A stretch of DNA of 64,000 nt from Enterobacter dykesii (GTDB lineage: Bacteria > Pseudomonadota > Gammaproteobacteria > Enterobacterales > Enterobacteriaceae): the NCBI RefSeq assembly GCF_008364625.2, contig NZ_CP126604.1, positions 1,984,001-2,048,000 of the forward strand, in the 5' to 3' direction. Under the pieces are notes generated by a model. It was given only the letters and a program-made list of their open reading frames with translations. It ran no database searches and had not been told where the DNA came from. Position numbers and translations under genes: made by a program. Every line of letters starts with the position of its first letter. Positions within the stretch are counted from its first letter, which is position 1. This document shows, one piece after another, positions 51,701 through 59,478 of the stretch.

Positions 51701-51918
51701 TTGTGATGACCTCCATCGCCTTTATTGCCGGGACTATTCCGCTGATCCTCGGCCACGGGGCAGGCGCAGAAGTGCGCGGCGTCACCGGGATCACGGTGTT
51801 CTCCGGGATGCTGGGCGTGACGCTGTTTGGTCTGTTCCTGACGCCGGTGTTTTACGTGACGCTGCGTAAGTTCGTGACGCGCGGGAAAAAAGAGGAAAGG
51901 GACGTTCTGCCCGCGTAG
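48763..51918 (+). CDS. oqxB: OqxB, RND efflux permease
   Basis: 1051 aa, one residue longer than Klebsiella OqxB. Proton-relay Asp pair in AIGIVVDDAIVVVENVERN (TM4) and Lys in LACKNAILIVEFARE (TM10) are intact. Residues across the whole length match OqxB rather than AcrB. Together with OqxA, RarA and OqxR this is the complete chromosomal oqx locus; such copies are intrinsic in Enterobacter and Klebsiella and not a sign of plasmid transfer. Confidence 0.96.
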   Translation: MDFSRFFIDRPIFAAVLSILIFITGLIAIPLLPVSEYPDVVPPSVQVRAEYPGANPKVIAETVATPLEEAINGVENMMYMKSVAGSDGVLVTTVTFRPGTDPDQAQVQVQNRVAQAEARLPEDVRRLGITTQKQSPTLTLVVHLFSPNGKYDSLYMRNYATLKVKDELARLPGVGQIQIFGSGEYAMRVWLDPNKVAARGLTASDVVTAMQEQNVQVSAGQLGAEPLPKESDFLISINAQGRLHTEEEFGNIVLKTTQDGTVVRLRDVARIEMGSGSYALRSQLNNKDAVGIGIFQSPGANAIDLSNAVRAKMDELSTRFPADMKWAAPYDPTVFVRDSIRAVVQTLLEAVVLVVLVVILFLQTWRASIIPLIAVPVSVVGTFSILYLLGFSLNTLSLFGLVLAIGIVVDDAIVVVENVERNIEEGLAPLAAAHQAMREVSGPIIAIALVLCAVFVPMAFLSGVTGQFYKQFAVTIAISTVISAINSLTLSPALAALLLKPHGAPKDFPTRLIDRLFGWIFRPFNRFFHRSSNGYQGLVGKTLGRRGSVFVVYLLLLCAAGVMFKAVPGGFIPTQDKLYLIGGVKMPEGSSLARTDAVIRKMSEIGMNTEGVDYAVAFPGLNALQFTNTPNTGTVFFGLKPFDQRKHTAAEINAEINAKIAQIQEGFGFSILPPPILGLGQGSGYSLYIQDRGGLGYGALQNAVNTMSGAIMQTPGMHFPISTYQANVPQLDVQVDRDKAKAQGVSLTDLFGTLQTYLGSSYVNDFNQFGRTWRVMAQADGPFRDSVEDIANLRTRNSQGEMVPIGSMVKITTTYGPDPVIRYNGYPAADLIGDADPRVLSSAQAMTQLDAMSKQILPNGMNIEWTDLSFQQATQGNTALIVFPVAVLLAFLVLAALYESWTLPLAVILIVPMTMLSALFGVWLTGGDNNVFVQVGLVVLMGLACKNAILIVEFARELEIQGKGIMEAALEACRLRLRPIVMTSIAFIAGTIPLILGHGAGAEVRGVTGITVFSGMLGVTLFGLFLTPVFYVTLRKFVTRGKKEERDVLPA

Positions 51919-51934
51919 GAAAGCTGCAGATAAT

Positions 51935-51969
51935 AAAAAACCGCCTTTATTGTGAAGGCGGTTTTTTTT
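51935..51969. terminator. Bidirectional terminator between oqxB and oqxR
   Basis: CCGCCTT-N7-AAGGCGG stem with AAAAAA before and TTTTTTTT after, so it can end transcription in both directions between the convergent genes. Confidence 0.92.
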
Positions 51970-51985
51970 CGCATCAGATAAAACG

Positions 51986-52465
51986 TTACGACGTTTTTTG
52001 ATACTGGGCAATAAGGTCCGGGAGGGGATCCCATCCGCTGCTGTCGGCGTTTTTCACCGCTTCCAGGGCGCTTGCCACGGTATGGCGGGCCAGTACCGCT
52101 AACGAAGCCTCTTCTGCCTCTTCGGAAATCGATTTGAAGTACCAGCAGGCGTTAGCGCTGACCACGCAGCGGGCCGGCACGTCAGGGCGCGACGCCCACA
52201 GCTTTTTATCTTCGATGACCGAAAGGTAGATGTCGCGCAGGGTGATCTCTTCCGGCGGGCGACCAAGGTGAATTGAGCCGTTACGGCCAAGCGTTGAGAC
52301 GATAATGCCGTCACGCGTGAGCGGAACCATCAATTTTCTGATGAAGCTCGGGTTCGCTTCCAGGCCGTAGGCCAGAATCGCACTCGTGGAACGTTCACCC
52401 AATTGCTCCGCCATCGCTACGCTGAGAACCATCTGCAAAGCTGTCGGGAAGCGGTAATCTAACAT
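51986..52465 (-). CDS. oqxR: OqxR, Rrf2-family repressor
   Basis: 159 aa. Winged helix in the N-terminal half (FPTALQMVLSVAMAEQLGER, SFIRKLMVPLTRDGIIVSTL), followed by a region with CVV and CWYF; the [Fe-S]-type Cys cluster of IscR is not complete (only two Cys residues). In Klebsiella OqxR represses rarA and oqxAB, and loss-of-function changes raise efflux. The ATG at 52465 gives the family length; the frame opens at 52609. It lies 137 bases after the kinase gene, on the same strand. Confidence 0.9.
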   Translation of the reverse strand: MLDYRFPTALQMVLSVAMAEQLGERSTSAILAYGLEANPSFIRKLMVPLTRDGIIVSTLGRNGSIHLGRPPEEITLRDIYLSVIEDKKLWASRPDVPARCVVSANACWYFKSISEEAEEASLAVLARHTVASALEAVKNADSSGWDPLPDLIAQYQKTS

Positions 52466-52602
52466 TTCTCTGTCCTGGGTTGCGGTGAATCTTGTTCTTT
52501 TTGGCACCGCAGAGGTGAATAAGCAATAAACAACAATATAACAAATACGGTAATTATTTTGAAGCAATCTGCGGCATTTGCGATCGAACTCCCTGTTCTG
52601 AT

Positions 52603-53991
52603 TTAGCAAAACGTGCGGTTCGGGAAGTCAACCGTCACCATCAGGCCACCTTCAGCGGAAGTACTCAGGTTTACGCTGCTGTTGTGTTGCTGCGCCACCG
52701 CTTTGACGATGGCAAGCCCCAGCCCGCTCCCGCTTTGCACCTGATTGGGGTCGCGGAAAAACCGGTCAAACACGCGCTCGCGCAGTTCAACCGGAATACC
52801 GGGCCCTGCATCTGAAACGCGAAGCCGCGCGAAGCCATCCGCTATGCTGACATCGACCTGAATCCGCCCGCCCTCGGGACTGTACTTCACGGCGTTCTCA
52901 ATGAGGTTGTCAATAAGCGATACCAGGCGTTCCCTGACGCCGGGGATCCAGATGTCATCCTCGGCGAAGAATTCCAGCTCAATTCTGCGCGCGGACGCCA
53001 GCGGTTCCAGTTCGGCCATTCGTTCCTGAATGAGCGTGGTCAGCGGAACGGTTTCCATGTCCGTATCAATGCGCGCTTCGCTGTGCATCATCAGCAGCAG
53101 CTGGTTGACGAGACGCGCTGCCCGGCTGTTGCTGCGAATCACCCCTGCAAGCAGCTCCTGCTGGCTCTCGCTAAAGACCCAGGACTGCAGCGCTTCCACG
53201 TTGATGCGCATCGCCGCGAGGGGCGTACGCAGTTCGTGCGCCGCATCCGCAATGAAAACCCGCTCCCTTTCCGCGCTTTCGCGCACCCTGGCAAGGAAGT
53301 CGTTGATCGCGTCCACCATCTGGCGAAGCTCCCGGTGCTTCGGTACGGCTTTTAACGGGGAAAGATCGTCCGGCGTGCGTAGCGAAATTTCATTGACCAC
53401 CTTGTTCCAGGGGCGCATCGCAATGCGGATTGAGAGCCACGCGGGAAACAGCAGAAAAGGGAAGCAAACCAGCAGCGGCAGGATGTAGTACCCGCGCGAG
53501 TTCAAATAGATAAAGAAGTTCCAGCCGCTGGCTGGGGTGAAAAGGGTAACCTCCACGTCGGAATGAGGGGATTTGAGGGTGCGGCTAGTCCAGACGCGAC
53601 CTTCACTCTGTACGTGCTCCATTTGCCCCGGTCGGGTGTTTTTCACCCCCGCGGGTGCTCCTTGTGACGAAAATATCACGGCATTATTCTCGCGAACGAT
53701 GAGGTTAATCGACAGCGCGGGATCGTCACCGCCGCCATAGCCCTCACGCAGCGCCTTGCTGAAGGCTTCCAGCACGGCGGTGCGATCCTGCGGGCGTCCG
53801 TCCATCCTTTCAACCAGGGTAAAAAGGGTTTCATACGTCTTATTGCCCGTGAGGATGGGAGGGCTGCGCAGGTCATCCCACAGAATGAAGGTTAAAAAAA
53901 GACTCCACAGCAGGGTAAGCAGCACGATCTGGGCGATGATAATTCGCCGTACCAGCGTCGGTCGTCTCAGGTGATACCAGACGTTTCGCAT
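52603..53991 (-). CDS. Two-component sensor histidine kinase
   Basis: 462 aa. TM1 at ~17-38, a periplasmic domain of about 130 residues, TM2 at ~168-186, HAMP, and a kinase core with His252 in IADAAHELRTPLAAM, N in IDNLIENAVKYSP, DAGPGIP and GSGLGLAIV. Class of QseC/PmrB-like kinases. It shares a base with the response regulator stop. The input signal is unknown; the neighbours are oqx and a MipA/OmpV gene. Confidence 0.9.
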   Translation of the reverse strand: MRNVWYHLRRPTLVRRIIIAQIVLLTLLWSLFLTFILWDDLRSPPILTGNKTYETLFTLVERMDGRPQDRTAVLEAFSKALREGYGGGDDPALSINLIVRENNAVIFSSQGAPAGVKNTRPGQMEHVQSEGRVWTSRTLKSPHSDVEVTLFTPASGWNFFIYLNSRGYYILPLLVCFPFLLFPAWLSIRIAMRPWNKVVNEISLRTPDDLSPLKAVPKHRELRQMVDAINDFLARVRESAERERVFIADAAHELRTPLAAMRINVEALQSWVFSESQQELLAGVIRSNSRAARLVNQLLLMMHSEARIDTDMETVPLTTLIQERMAELEPLASARRIELEFFAEDDIWIPGVRERLVSLIDNLIENAVKYSPEGGRIQVDVSIADGFARLRVSDAGPGIPVELRERVFDRFFRDPNQVQSGSGLGLAIVKAVAQQHNSSVNLSTSAEGGLMVTVDFPNRTFC

Positions 53992-54668
53992 TAACCGGTC
54001 ACCTTCTGGACTGAGACGGTATCAATGACATACCCGACGCCCCGCACCGTTCGCACATAGCCGTCGCCGATTTTTCGCCGCAAATTTCCCATATGCACGT
54101 CGAGCGCATTGCTGAGGTTCTCTTTGTTGCCGAATATCCGCTCTTCCAGAAACCGTCGCGTTATCACGCGGTCAGCGCGCAGCATCAATGTTTCCAGCAG
54201 CGCATATTCACTGGCGGTCAGGTCTATGTGGCGCGCGCTTACCTTCACGCGACGCGTCGGAACATGAAGCGATAAGCCTCGAATTTCTATCGCTGCATTC
54301 TCAAAACCGTAGCTGCGTCGCGCAAGGGCTCGTACTCGCGCCAGCAGTTCGGCGAGAACAAAGGGTTTGACGAGATAGTCGTCCGCGCCGGCATCCAGCC
54401 CGCACAGCCGGTCCTGCAGCGTGCCGCGCGCCGTCAGGATGATGACCGGGATCCCCTTAAGCTGCTGACGCAAACGCGTCATCAGGCTCATGCCGTCACC
54501 GTCGGGCAGCCCCAGGTCGAGCAAAATAAGTTCAGGCACGCAGACGTCCAGCTGATGCAGCGCATCCTCTTTGCGGCGTACCCATATGACGTCAAATCCC
54601 TGATCGGAGAGGGCGATACGTACGCCGTTGCCGAGATCCAGGTCGTCTTCGATTAGTAGAATTTTCAC
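53991..54668 (-). CDS. OmpR/QseB-type response regulator
   Basis: 225 aa. Receiver with Glu-Asp-Asp at 7-9, phospho-Asp51 (ELILLDLGLPDGDGM) and Lys in YLVKPF; C-terminal winged helix (LTASEYALLETLML, LDVHMGNLRRKIG, VRGVGYVI). It is first in the operon with the kinase and divergent from the second mipA gene. A single half-site CTTAAG is present in the 203-base spacer; no clear tandem operator was found. Confidence 0.92.
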   Translation of the reverse strand: MKILLIEDDLDLGNGVRIALSDQGFDVIWVRRKEDALHQLDVCVPELILLDLGLPDGDGMSLMTRLRQQLKGIPVIILTARGTLQDRLCGLDAGADDYLVKPFVLAELLARVRALARRSYGFENAAIEIRGLSLHVPTRRVKVSARHIDLTASEYALLETLMLRADRVITRRFLEERIFGNKENLSNALDVHMGNLRRKIGDGYVRTVRGVGYVIDTVSVQKVTG

Positions 54669-54871
54669 ACTGGTAACTGTATCAACCGTGAATGAAGAAC
54701 ATCTTAAGAAAAAAACGGTATCAGGAAACCTGCACGGTTTACAGCACCGGCTCGCGCTTCAGTGTTTCTTCATGTTGGGCTCATAAGAACCTTAGGGTCG
54801 GTATTCAAAATGGGCGTTCAGGCGGTTAACCGCATGCATCGTCATCATTTGAATCCAAAAGGGCTTCTTTA

Positions 54872-55708
54872 ATGAGAAACATCGAACTGCGTCATACGTT
54901 CCCCCATTTACTTCCGGGCCGCAGCCTGAAAAACCTCGTGCCGGGCGTCGTTCTGGCGTTGCTGGTCACGCCTGTTGTGGCGGCCGAACAGAGCCAGGGT
55001 AACGTCTTAACCCTGGGAGGCGGCGTGGACGTCGCGCCGCGCTACTCAGGTTCCGATAAAACCCGCGTCAGTGCGGCTCAGGTGGTGGATTACGCCATGG
55101 CAAACGGCTTCTTTATCGGCACCACGCGAGGGATCGGTTACGGCAATAACATCGGCAACCTGGATTACAGCGCGGCGCTGAGCTATCGGGTTGGTCGTAA
55201 AGATAAAGACGTGAGCAGCGATTCGATCAGCTCCGGCAGCGACGAGCTGCGGGGAATGGGCGAGATAAAAGGCTCGGCAATCGTTGTGCCTGGGCTGGAG
55301 TACAGGGTGACCGACTGGCTTCACCTGCAGCTGCAGGCTGAGGTACCGGTTTCTGAAAGAGACAACGGTGAAGCGGTCCATTTCGGCATTTCCAGCCCGT
55401 TTTATACCTCACAAAAAAATGAGGTGGCGCTGGCGCTGACCGGCAGCTGGGGATCCGACAAGTACATGCAGACCTACTACGGGGTCAGTGCCGCACAGTC
55501 GAGCACATCGGGATTTGCCCGACATGACGCCGGGGCCGGGATTTATGCCTGGTCGATGAATCTTGACTGGACCCACAGGCTCACCTCGCGCTGGAGCGTC
55601 CTTGCCTCAGCGGGTGTGACGCAGCTGACGGGGGATGCGGGCGATAGCCCGATTGTGCATCGTAAAACGTCGCCGACGGGGAGTTTGAAGGTGACATACA
55701 GTTTTTAA
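54872..55708 (+). CDS. MipA/OmpV family outer-membrane protein, copy 2
   Basis: 278 aa. A long N-terminal region of ~37 residues, basic then hydrophobic, ends VVAAE, a plausible signal peptide. Barrel strands and terminal Phe (LKVTYSF) follow. It shares with copy 1 at 20367 APRYSGSDK, ELRGMGEIK, YYGVSAAQS and GDSPIVHRK. Both copies sit divergent to a two-component system, which argues that this pairing is functional. The role in the envelope (murein scaffold or porin) cannot be decided. Confidence 0.87.
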   Translation: MRNIELRHTFPHLLPGRSLKNLVPGVVLALLVTPVVAAEQSQGNVLTLGGGVDVAPRYSGSDKTRVSAAQVVDYAMANGFFIGTTRGIGYGNNIGNLDYSAALSYRVGRKDKDVSSDSISSGSDELRGMGEIKGSAIVVPGLEYRVTDWLHLQLQAEVPVSERDNGEAVHFGISSPFYTSQKNEVALALTGSWGSDKYMQTYYGVSAAQSSTSGFARHDAGAGIYAWSMNLDWTHRLTSRWSVLASAGVTQLTGDAGDSPIVHRKTSPTGSLKVTYSF

Positions 55709-55807
55709 TTGTTGGCTGCGACAGCTTGCGGTTTTGAGCGCACACTAACGATGTAGATAAGCCGCTCCGGTTAATATGCGGGGCGGTGCTGTTTGATAAC
55801 GGGAATA

Positions 55808-56148
55808 ATGGTGGACTATCTAAATTCATTGCAGAGAATATTGTCGGTTGATCCTTCACGAATGCGGGTGCTTTACGCGGTCCGCGATTTGCAACTTCGT
55901 GATTGCTGGATTGGCGCGGGTATTGTCAGGAATGCCGTATGGGATCATCTGCATGTTGATTGGCATCGTTCCTTATCTGGCGATGTTGACGTGGTCTGGT
56001 TCGATCGCGAATGTTGTACTCCGACGACGAACGTCATCTGGAAGAAAAACTTAAACAACAGATGCCCGCTTTTGACTGGTCTGTAAAGAATCAAGCCAGA
56101 ATGCATCTGCGTAATGGTGATTGTACTTACCCCATTATCTTCTTATAA
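55808..56148 (+). pseudogene. Nucleotidyltransferase-family remnant, frameshifted and truncated
   Basis: The first frame gives LYAVRDLQLRDCWIGAGIVR and NAVWDHLH then DVDVVWFDRE, the signature of the COG3575 (DUF925) nucleotidyltransferase family. A one-base loss near 56010 shifts the frame; the continuation DDERHLEEKLKQQMPAFDW and SVKNQARMHLRNGD is in the next frame and ends early at TAA 56148. Family members run on for about 80 more residues, so the 3' part is gone too. Not functional. Confidence 0.85.
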
Positions 56149-56248
56149 TATTTTGGATAAGAAATTTGACAAGCAAGAAATATCTTTTTTGATTATTTTG
56201 ATTTCTTAGGTGATTATATTCCGCGTAAGGATATTTGACTGGAATATG

Positions 56249-56283
56249 ATTCCTCTTCTGTCTGTAAAGATAAGAAGAGGAAT
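56249..56283. terminator. Perfect 11-bp stem-loop
   Basis: ATTCCTCTTCT and AGAAGAGGAAT pair across a 13-base loop, between the nucleotidyltransferase remnant and the convergent lipoprotein gene. No T-run; it may act as a bidirectional terminator. Confidence 0.5.
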
Positions 56284-56301
56284 GTATAAATTATTGATGC
56301 A

Positions 56302-56463
56302 TCAGTAACCTGCAGCCTTATTAGCCGATTTTATACGCTGATTCCTTGCGTCTTTTTCTTGTTGGTCTTTAGCTTGCATTATCCCACTTGCAGCATCCAC
56401 CCAATCATTTGCGGTACAGCCTGACAATACCATACTCAATGTTAGTACAAATACATATTTCAA
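56302..56463 (-). CDS. Small putative lipoprotein
   Basis: 53 aa from a TTG start at 56463 with GGAA six bases upstream: a 15-residue signal (KYVFVLTLSMVLSGC) with lipobox LSGC, then a short polar tail (NDWVDAASGIMQAKDQQEKD). The frame opens at 56526 but only the TTG gives a proper signal peptide. Not matched to a named family. Low GC, in a degenerate accessory stretch. Confidence 0.6.
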   Translation of the reverse strand: MKYVFVLTLSMVLSGCTANDWVDAASGIMQAKDQQEKDARNQRIKSANKAAGY

Positions 56464-57015
56464 TTTAGTTCCACAATCTAATCGTTGTACAAATAACGCC
56501 AGCATAATACTCATTGTATTTGCCACTTATGTGGTTAATGTAACAAAAAATAACATTACGGGCAAGGGGTTATTTCTAGCCTCGTTTAGGCAACTGGTGA
56601 GTCATAATCATTAGCTTAAAAAATTGAGTTGCAGGGTTGCAAATAGAACAGCAGCTAATAAAACGATATATCATATTAAATGAACCATTTTCCTTGTGTA
56701 CTTCAACCACACATGGCTGATTTAAAAGGCTGTTCGTTACACCGCCAATATCGATGGTGCGATGGTCTGCTCTTGGCATTATGACTGTCGGCCATCCATC
56801 CCTCACCAGCGTGCAGCGCTGCAGCATCCAGCAAGGCCTACTCCGGCTAAGCGGTAGTTTTTGCACTATGTTTAACACCAGTCAGAATAATAAAATGGTT
56901 AACGTTTTATTAGGTTCCGAGCAGTGGCGGCCTCAGTCCGGAGCATTTCAAAGCCAGAACCTCACTGAGAAGTGTGCCAGCATGACGTGGCTAATATCCC
57001 TATCCGGAGAACAAC
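56464..57015. other. AT-rich spacer without a supported gene
   Basis: About 550 bases. The only sizeable frame (minus, 56576-56878, 100 codons) has no ribosome-binding site or recognisable motif. The base composition and the neighbouring remnant suggest old insertions or deletions. The last 20 bases hold the GGAGA of the SulP gene. Confidence 0.5.
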
Positions 57016-58731
57016 GTGTTCGGAAAACTATTGTTAAACTACATGCCAGGTTTACAAAATTTGTTAGCCTACGATAAAAGCTGGCTAAAACAGGATGTTA
57101 AAGCTGGGTTATCCGTTGCGGCTGTCGCGCTACCGGTGGCTATTGCTTATGCTGAATTGGCTGGTGTTGGGGCAATAGTGGGGCTGTATTCCTGCGTTTT
57201 ACCGATGATAGCGTATGCACTCTTTGGATCTTCACGTCAGCTTATTGTGGGCCCTGATGCCACGACCTGCGCGGTGATTGCGGCCGTCGTGTTTCCTCTT
57301 TCTGCAGGTAATCCCGAACTGCACTGGCAGCTGACCATCATCATGACGTTGATGATGGGCGGGTGGTGCCTGCTTGCCAGTAAATTTCGCCTGGGCGCGC
57401 TTGCCGATTTGCTTTCTCATCCCATTCTCACGGGTTTGCTTAATGGCGTAGCCGTGACGATTATTGTCGGGCAATTAGGCAAGGTGCTGGGGATAAAACT
57501 CGATGAAGCGCAGGTTATTGAGAAAATAATGGCCTTGCCAGGCCGACTTTCCGACAGTCATTTATTAACCATTGGGATATCGTTTTTAACGTTAATTATT
57601 TTAATGGCGATCAAAACGTATCGCAGCCACTGGCCAGCTCCGTTGATTGCCATTGTGATGACAACGCTACTGGTATGGGCGACATCTGCGCAACAGTATG
57701 GTATTGCCACTATTGGAGGGGAAGGCTTCCAGCCTGGTTTACCCGTGGTCAACTGGGGCGCGTTTCAGCCCGGTCCGATGCGTGATTTAGTGATCCCGGC
57801 GCTGAACCTGGCGTTGGTCAGTTTTGTCAGCCTGATGCTGACCGCCCGCAGTTTCGCTGCGAAAAATGGCTATGAAATTAATGCTGATGCAGAGTTCCGG
57901 GCGCTGGGTATTGCGAACATTATGTCGGGGTTATCTCAGGGGTTTGCAATCAGTGGAGCCGATTCCCGGACCGCAGTTAATGATTCAGTGGGTGGGAAAA
58001 GTCAGCTGGTTTCCATCGTCGCAGCCTTACTCATCGGTATTGTAGTAGTGTTTTTCACTCAGCCATTACAATTTATTCCGGTATCTGCGTTAGGTATTGT
58101 TTTAATGTATGCATCATGGTCATTAATTGATTTACGTGGACTATGGAACCTGAGACGCAGAAATAAACAGGCATTTCGCCTGGCCTTTTTCACGTTTGGC
58201 TGTGTGTTAATTATCGGCGTTATCCAGGGGATCGGCCTTGCGGTGTTGCTTGGCCTGTTACAGTTCCTGCGTACGGTGTTTCGTCCCTCTGAGCACTTAC
58301 TGGGCACTGACGAAAATGGAATGATTCACTCATTAGGTAATACAACCGATATTAAAATGGTCCCGGGCGTGCTGATGTATCGATTTAACTCCCCGTTGAC
58401 CTATTTTAACGTGGCTTATTTTAAACGTCGGGTATTGAACCTGGTTGATGGTGCAGCAGTACAGCCTAAATGGGTGGTTATTGATGCCGTAGCCTGCTTC
58501 ACCTATTCAGACATCAGCGTTCTGGCAACCATTAATGAGTTAAAGCGCGATCTGAAAGGTCGACAGATTACGTTAATCCTTGCGGGCAGAAAAACGGAAT
58601 TAACGCGCTGGTTTAAAGATAGCCGGCCAACGATGAATGATGATGACATGATTCTGGCACCAGACCTCTATCTGGCACTTCGGTTCATTCAAAGCAAAGA
58701 GAGTGCGAGTGAATCAGGTGGCGAGGTATAA
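57016..58731 (+). CDS. SulP family inorganic anion transporter with STAS domain
   Basis: 571 aa. A membrane part of about 12 TM segments with the SulP signatures LPVAIAYAELAGVGAIVGLY and SGADSRTAVNDSVGGKSQLV, and a C-terminal STAS domain (~residues 440-560, VVIDAVACFTYSDISVL). Members carry sulfate, bicarbonate or other anions. GTG at 57016 has CGGAGA upstream at good spacing. Not part of E. coli gene order at this place; accessory. Confidence 0.88.
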   Translation: MFGKLLLNYMPGLQNLLAYDKSWLKQDVKAGLSVAAVALPVAIAYAELAGVGAIVGLYSCVLPMIAYALFGSSRQLIVGPDATTCAVIAAVVFPLSAGNPELHWQLTIIMTLMMGGWCLLASKFRLGALADLLSHPILTGLLNGVAVTIIVGQLGKVLGIKLDEAQVIEKIMALPGRLSDSHLLTIGISFLTLIILMAIKTYRSHWPAPLIAIVMTTLLVWATSAQQYGIATIGGEGFQPGLPVVNWGAFQPGPMRDLVIPALNLALVSFVSLMLTARSFAAKNGYEINADAEFRALGIANIMSGLSQGFAISGADSRTAVNDSVGGKSQLVSIVAALLIGIVVVFFTQPLQFIPVSALGIVLMYASWSLIDLRGLWNLRRRNKQAFRLAFFTFGCVLIIGVIQGIGLAVLLGLLQFLRTVFRPSEHLLGTDENGMIHSLGNTTDIKMVPGVLMYRFNSPLTYFNVAYFKRRVLNLVDGAAVQPKWVVIDAVACFTYSDISVLATINELKRDLKGRQITLILAGRKTELTRWFKDSRPTMNDDDMILAPDLYLALRFIQSKESASESGGEV

Positions 58732-58771
58732 GCTAAAGGCTTGCCCGCCAACCGCGAGCAAGCCACATCCC

Positions 58772-59386
58772 TTAGCGATACAGCGTCTTTTCCGCAACCG
58801 GAATAAGTAACCCGGATCGCCAGTCCGCGAGCGTCAGCTGTGCAAGCCTGCCCAGCGCGGTATAAAACGGATGCCCGGCGTTGTCGACAAACACCGACAG
58901 GAAGCGGGTGCTCCACGGCAGCAGGTGCCACGCCAGAAGCTGATCGCACTCCGACTCGCGACCATTCTCGGCCAGCCACGCCGCCAGCAGCAGCAAAGTA
59001 CCGAAATGATCTTCCGGCTCATTCTGCTGCATTTCAAATGCGATAGTGTTCTCACGCATCCACTGGCGCAGCGCGAGGGTCGAGTCGCCAAACAATACGG
59101 ATTCACGGTCCAGCCAGACGGAACCCCACGGCGGAGCGGGCAGGGCATACGGACCAATAAACAGCCGTTGCCAGGCGTCCGCCAGCGGCTCATCGGAAGA
59201 TGAGGCAAACGTATCGGCAACCGGCTGCAGCGTTTCCGAAGGCAGGGGCCAGTCCTGAACCCATTCGCCAGCGGTGAGCGCTTTCACCAGCGGCGCGGCC
59301 TGCTCGCTGTCCGGCGAGAAATAAAACAGCGCGCCCAGCACCCGGGCGCTGAACGCGAACGATTCACGATGTGAGACGTCTTTCAT
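58772..59386 (-). CDS. dmsD: DmsD, redox-enzyme maturation chaperone
   Basis: 204 aa, the same as E. coli DmsD. TorD-type helical chaperone with the twin-arginine leader-binding patch PPWGSVWLDRESVLFGDSTL and EPEDHFGTLLLLAAWLAENG. It binds the Tat signal of DmsA/YnfE/YnfF and assists molybdenum-cofactor loading before export. It follows the ynfE/F gene by 92 bases in the same direction, so it would serve that enzyme. Confidence 0.94.
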   Translation of the reverse strand: MKDVSHRESFAFSARVLGALFYFSPDSEQAAPLVKALTAGEWVQDWPLPSETLQPVADTFASSSDEPLADAWQRLFIGPYALPAPPWGSVWLDRESVLFGDSTLALRQWMRENTIAFEMQQNEPEDHFGTLLLLAAWLAENGRESECDQLLAWHLLPWSTRFLSVFVDNAGHPFYTALGRLAQLTLADWRSGLLIPVAEKTLYR

Positions 59387-59478
59387 TAAACCTTCCTTGC
59401 TCGCGCGGATGACGCCCGCGCGACTGTGTTAACCGATAATAGTGACCACAGAATAAACCAGGGTCTCGTGTTTCACCT

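Noticed and set aside
48763..51918. oqxAB as a plasmid-acquired resistance island
   Set aside because: Flanked by rarA and oqxR with no IS26 or other mobile ends nearby; fits the intrinsic chromosomal locus.
56576..56878. 100-codon minus-strand frame in the AT-rich gap
   Set aside because: No ribosome-binding site, no domain, odd mixed composition; could be a remnant but cannot be supported.
59387..59478. 15-codon GTG frame just after ynfE (KHETLVYSVVTIIG)
   Set aside because: Tested as a remnant of ynfG or ynfH; it does not resemble the start of either protein.
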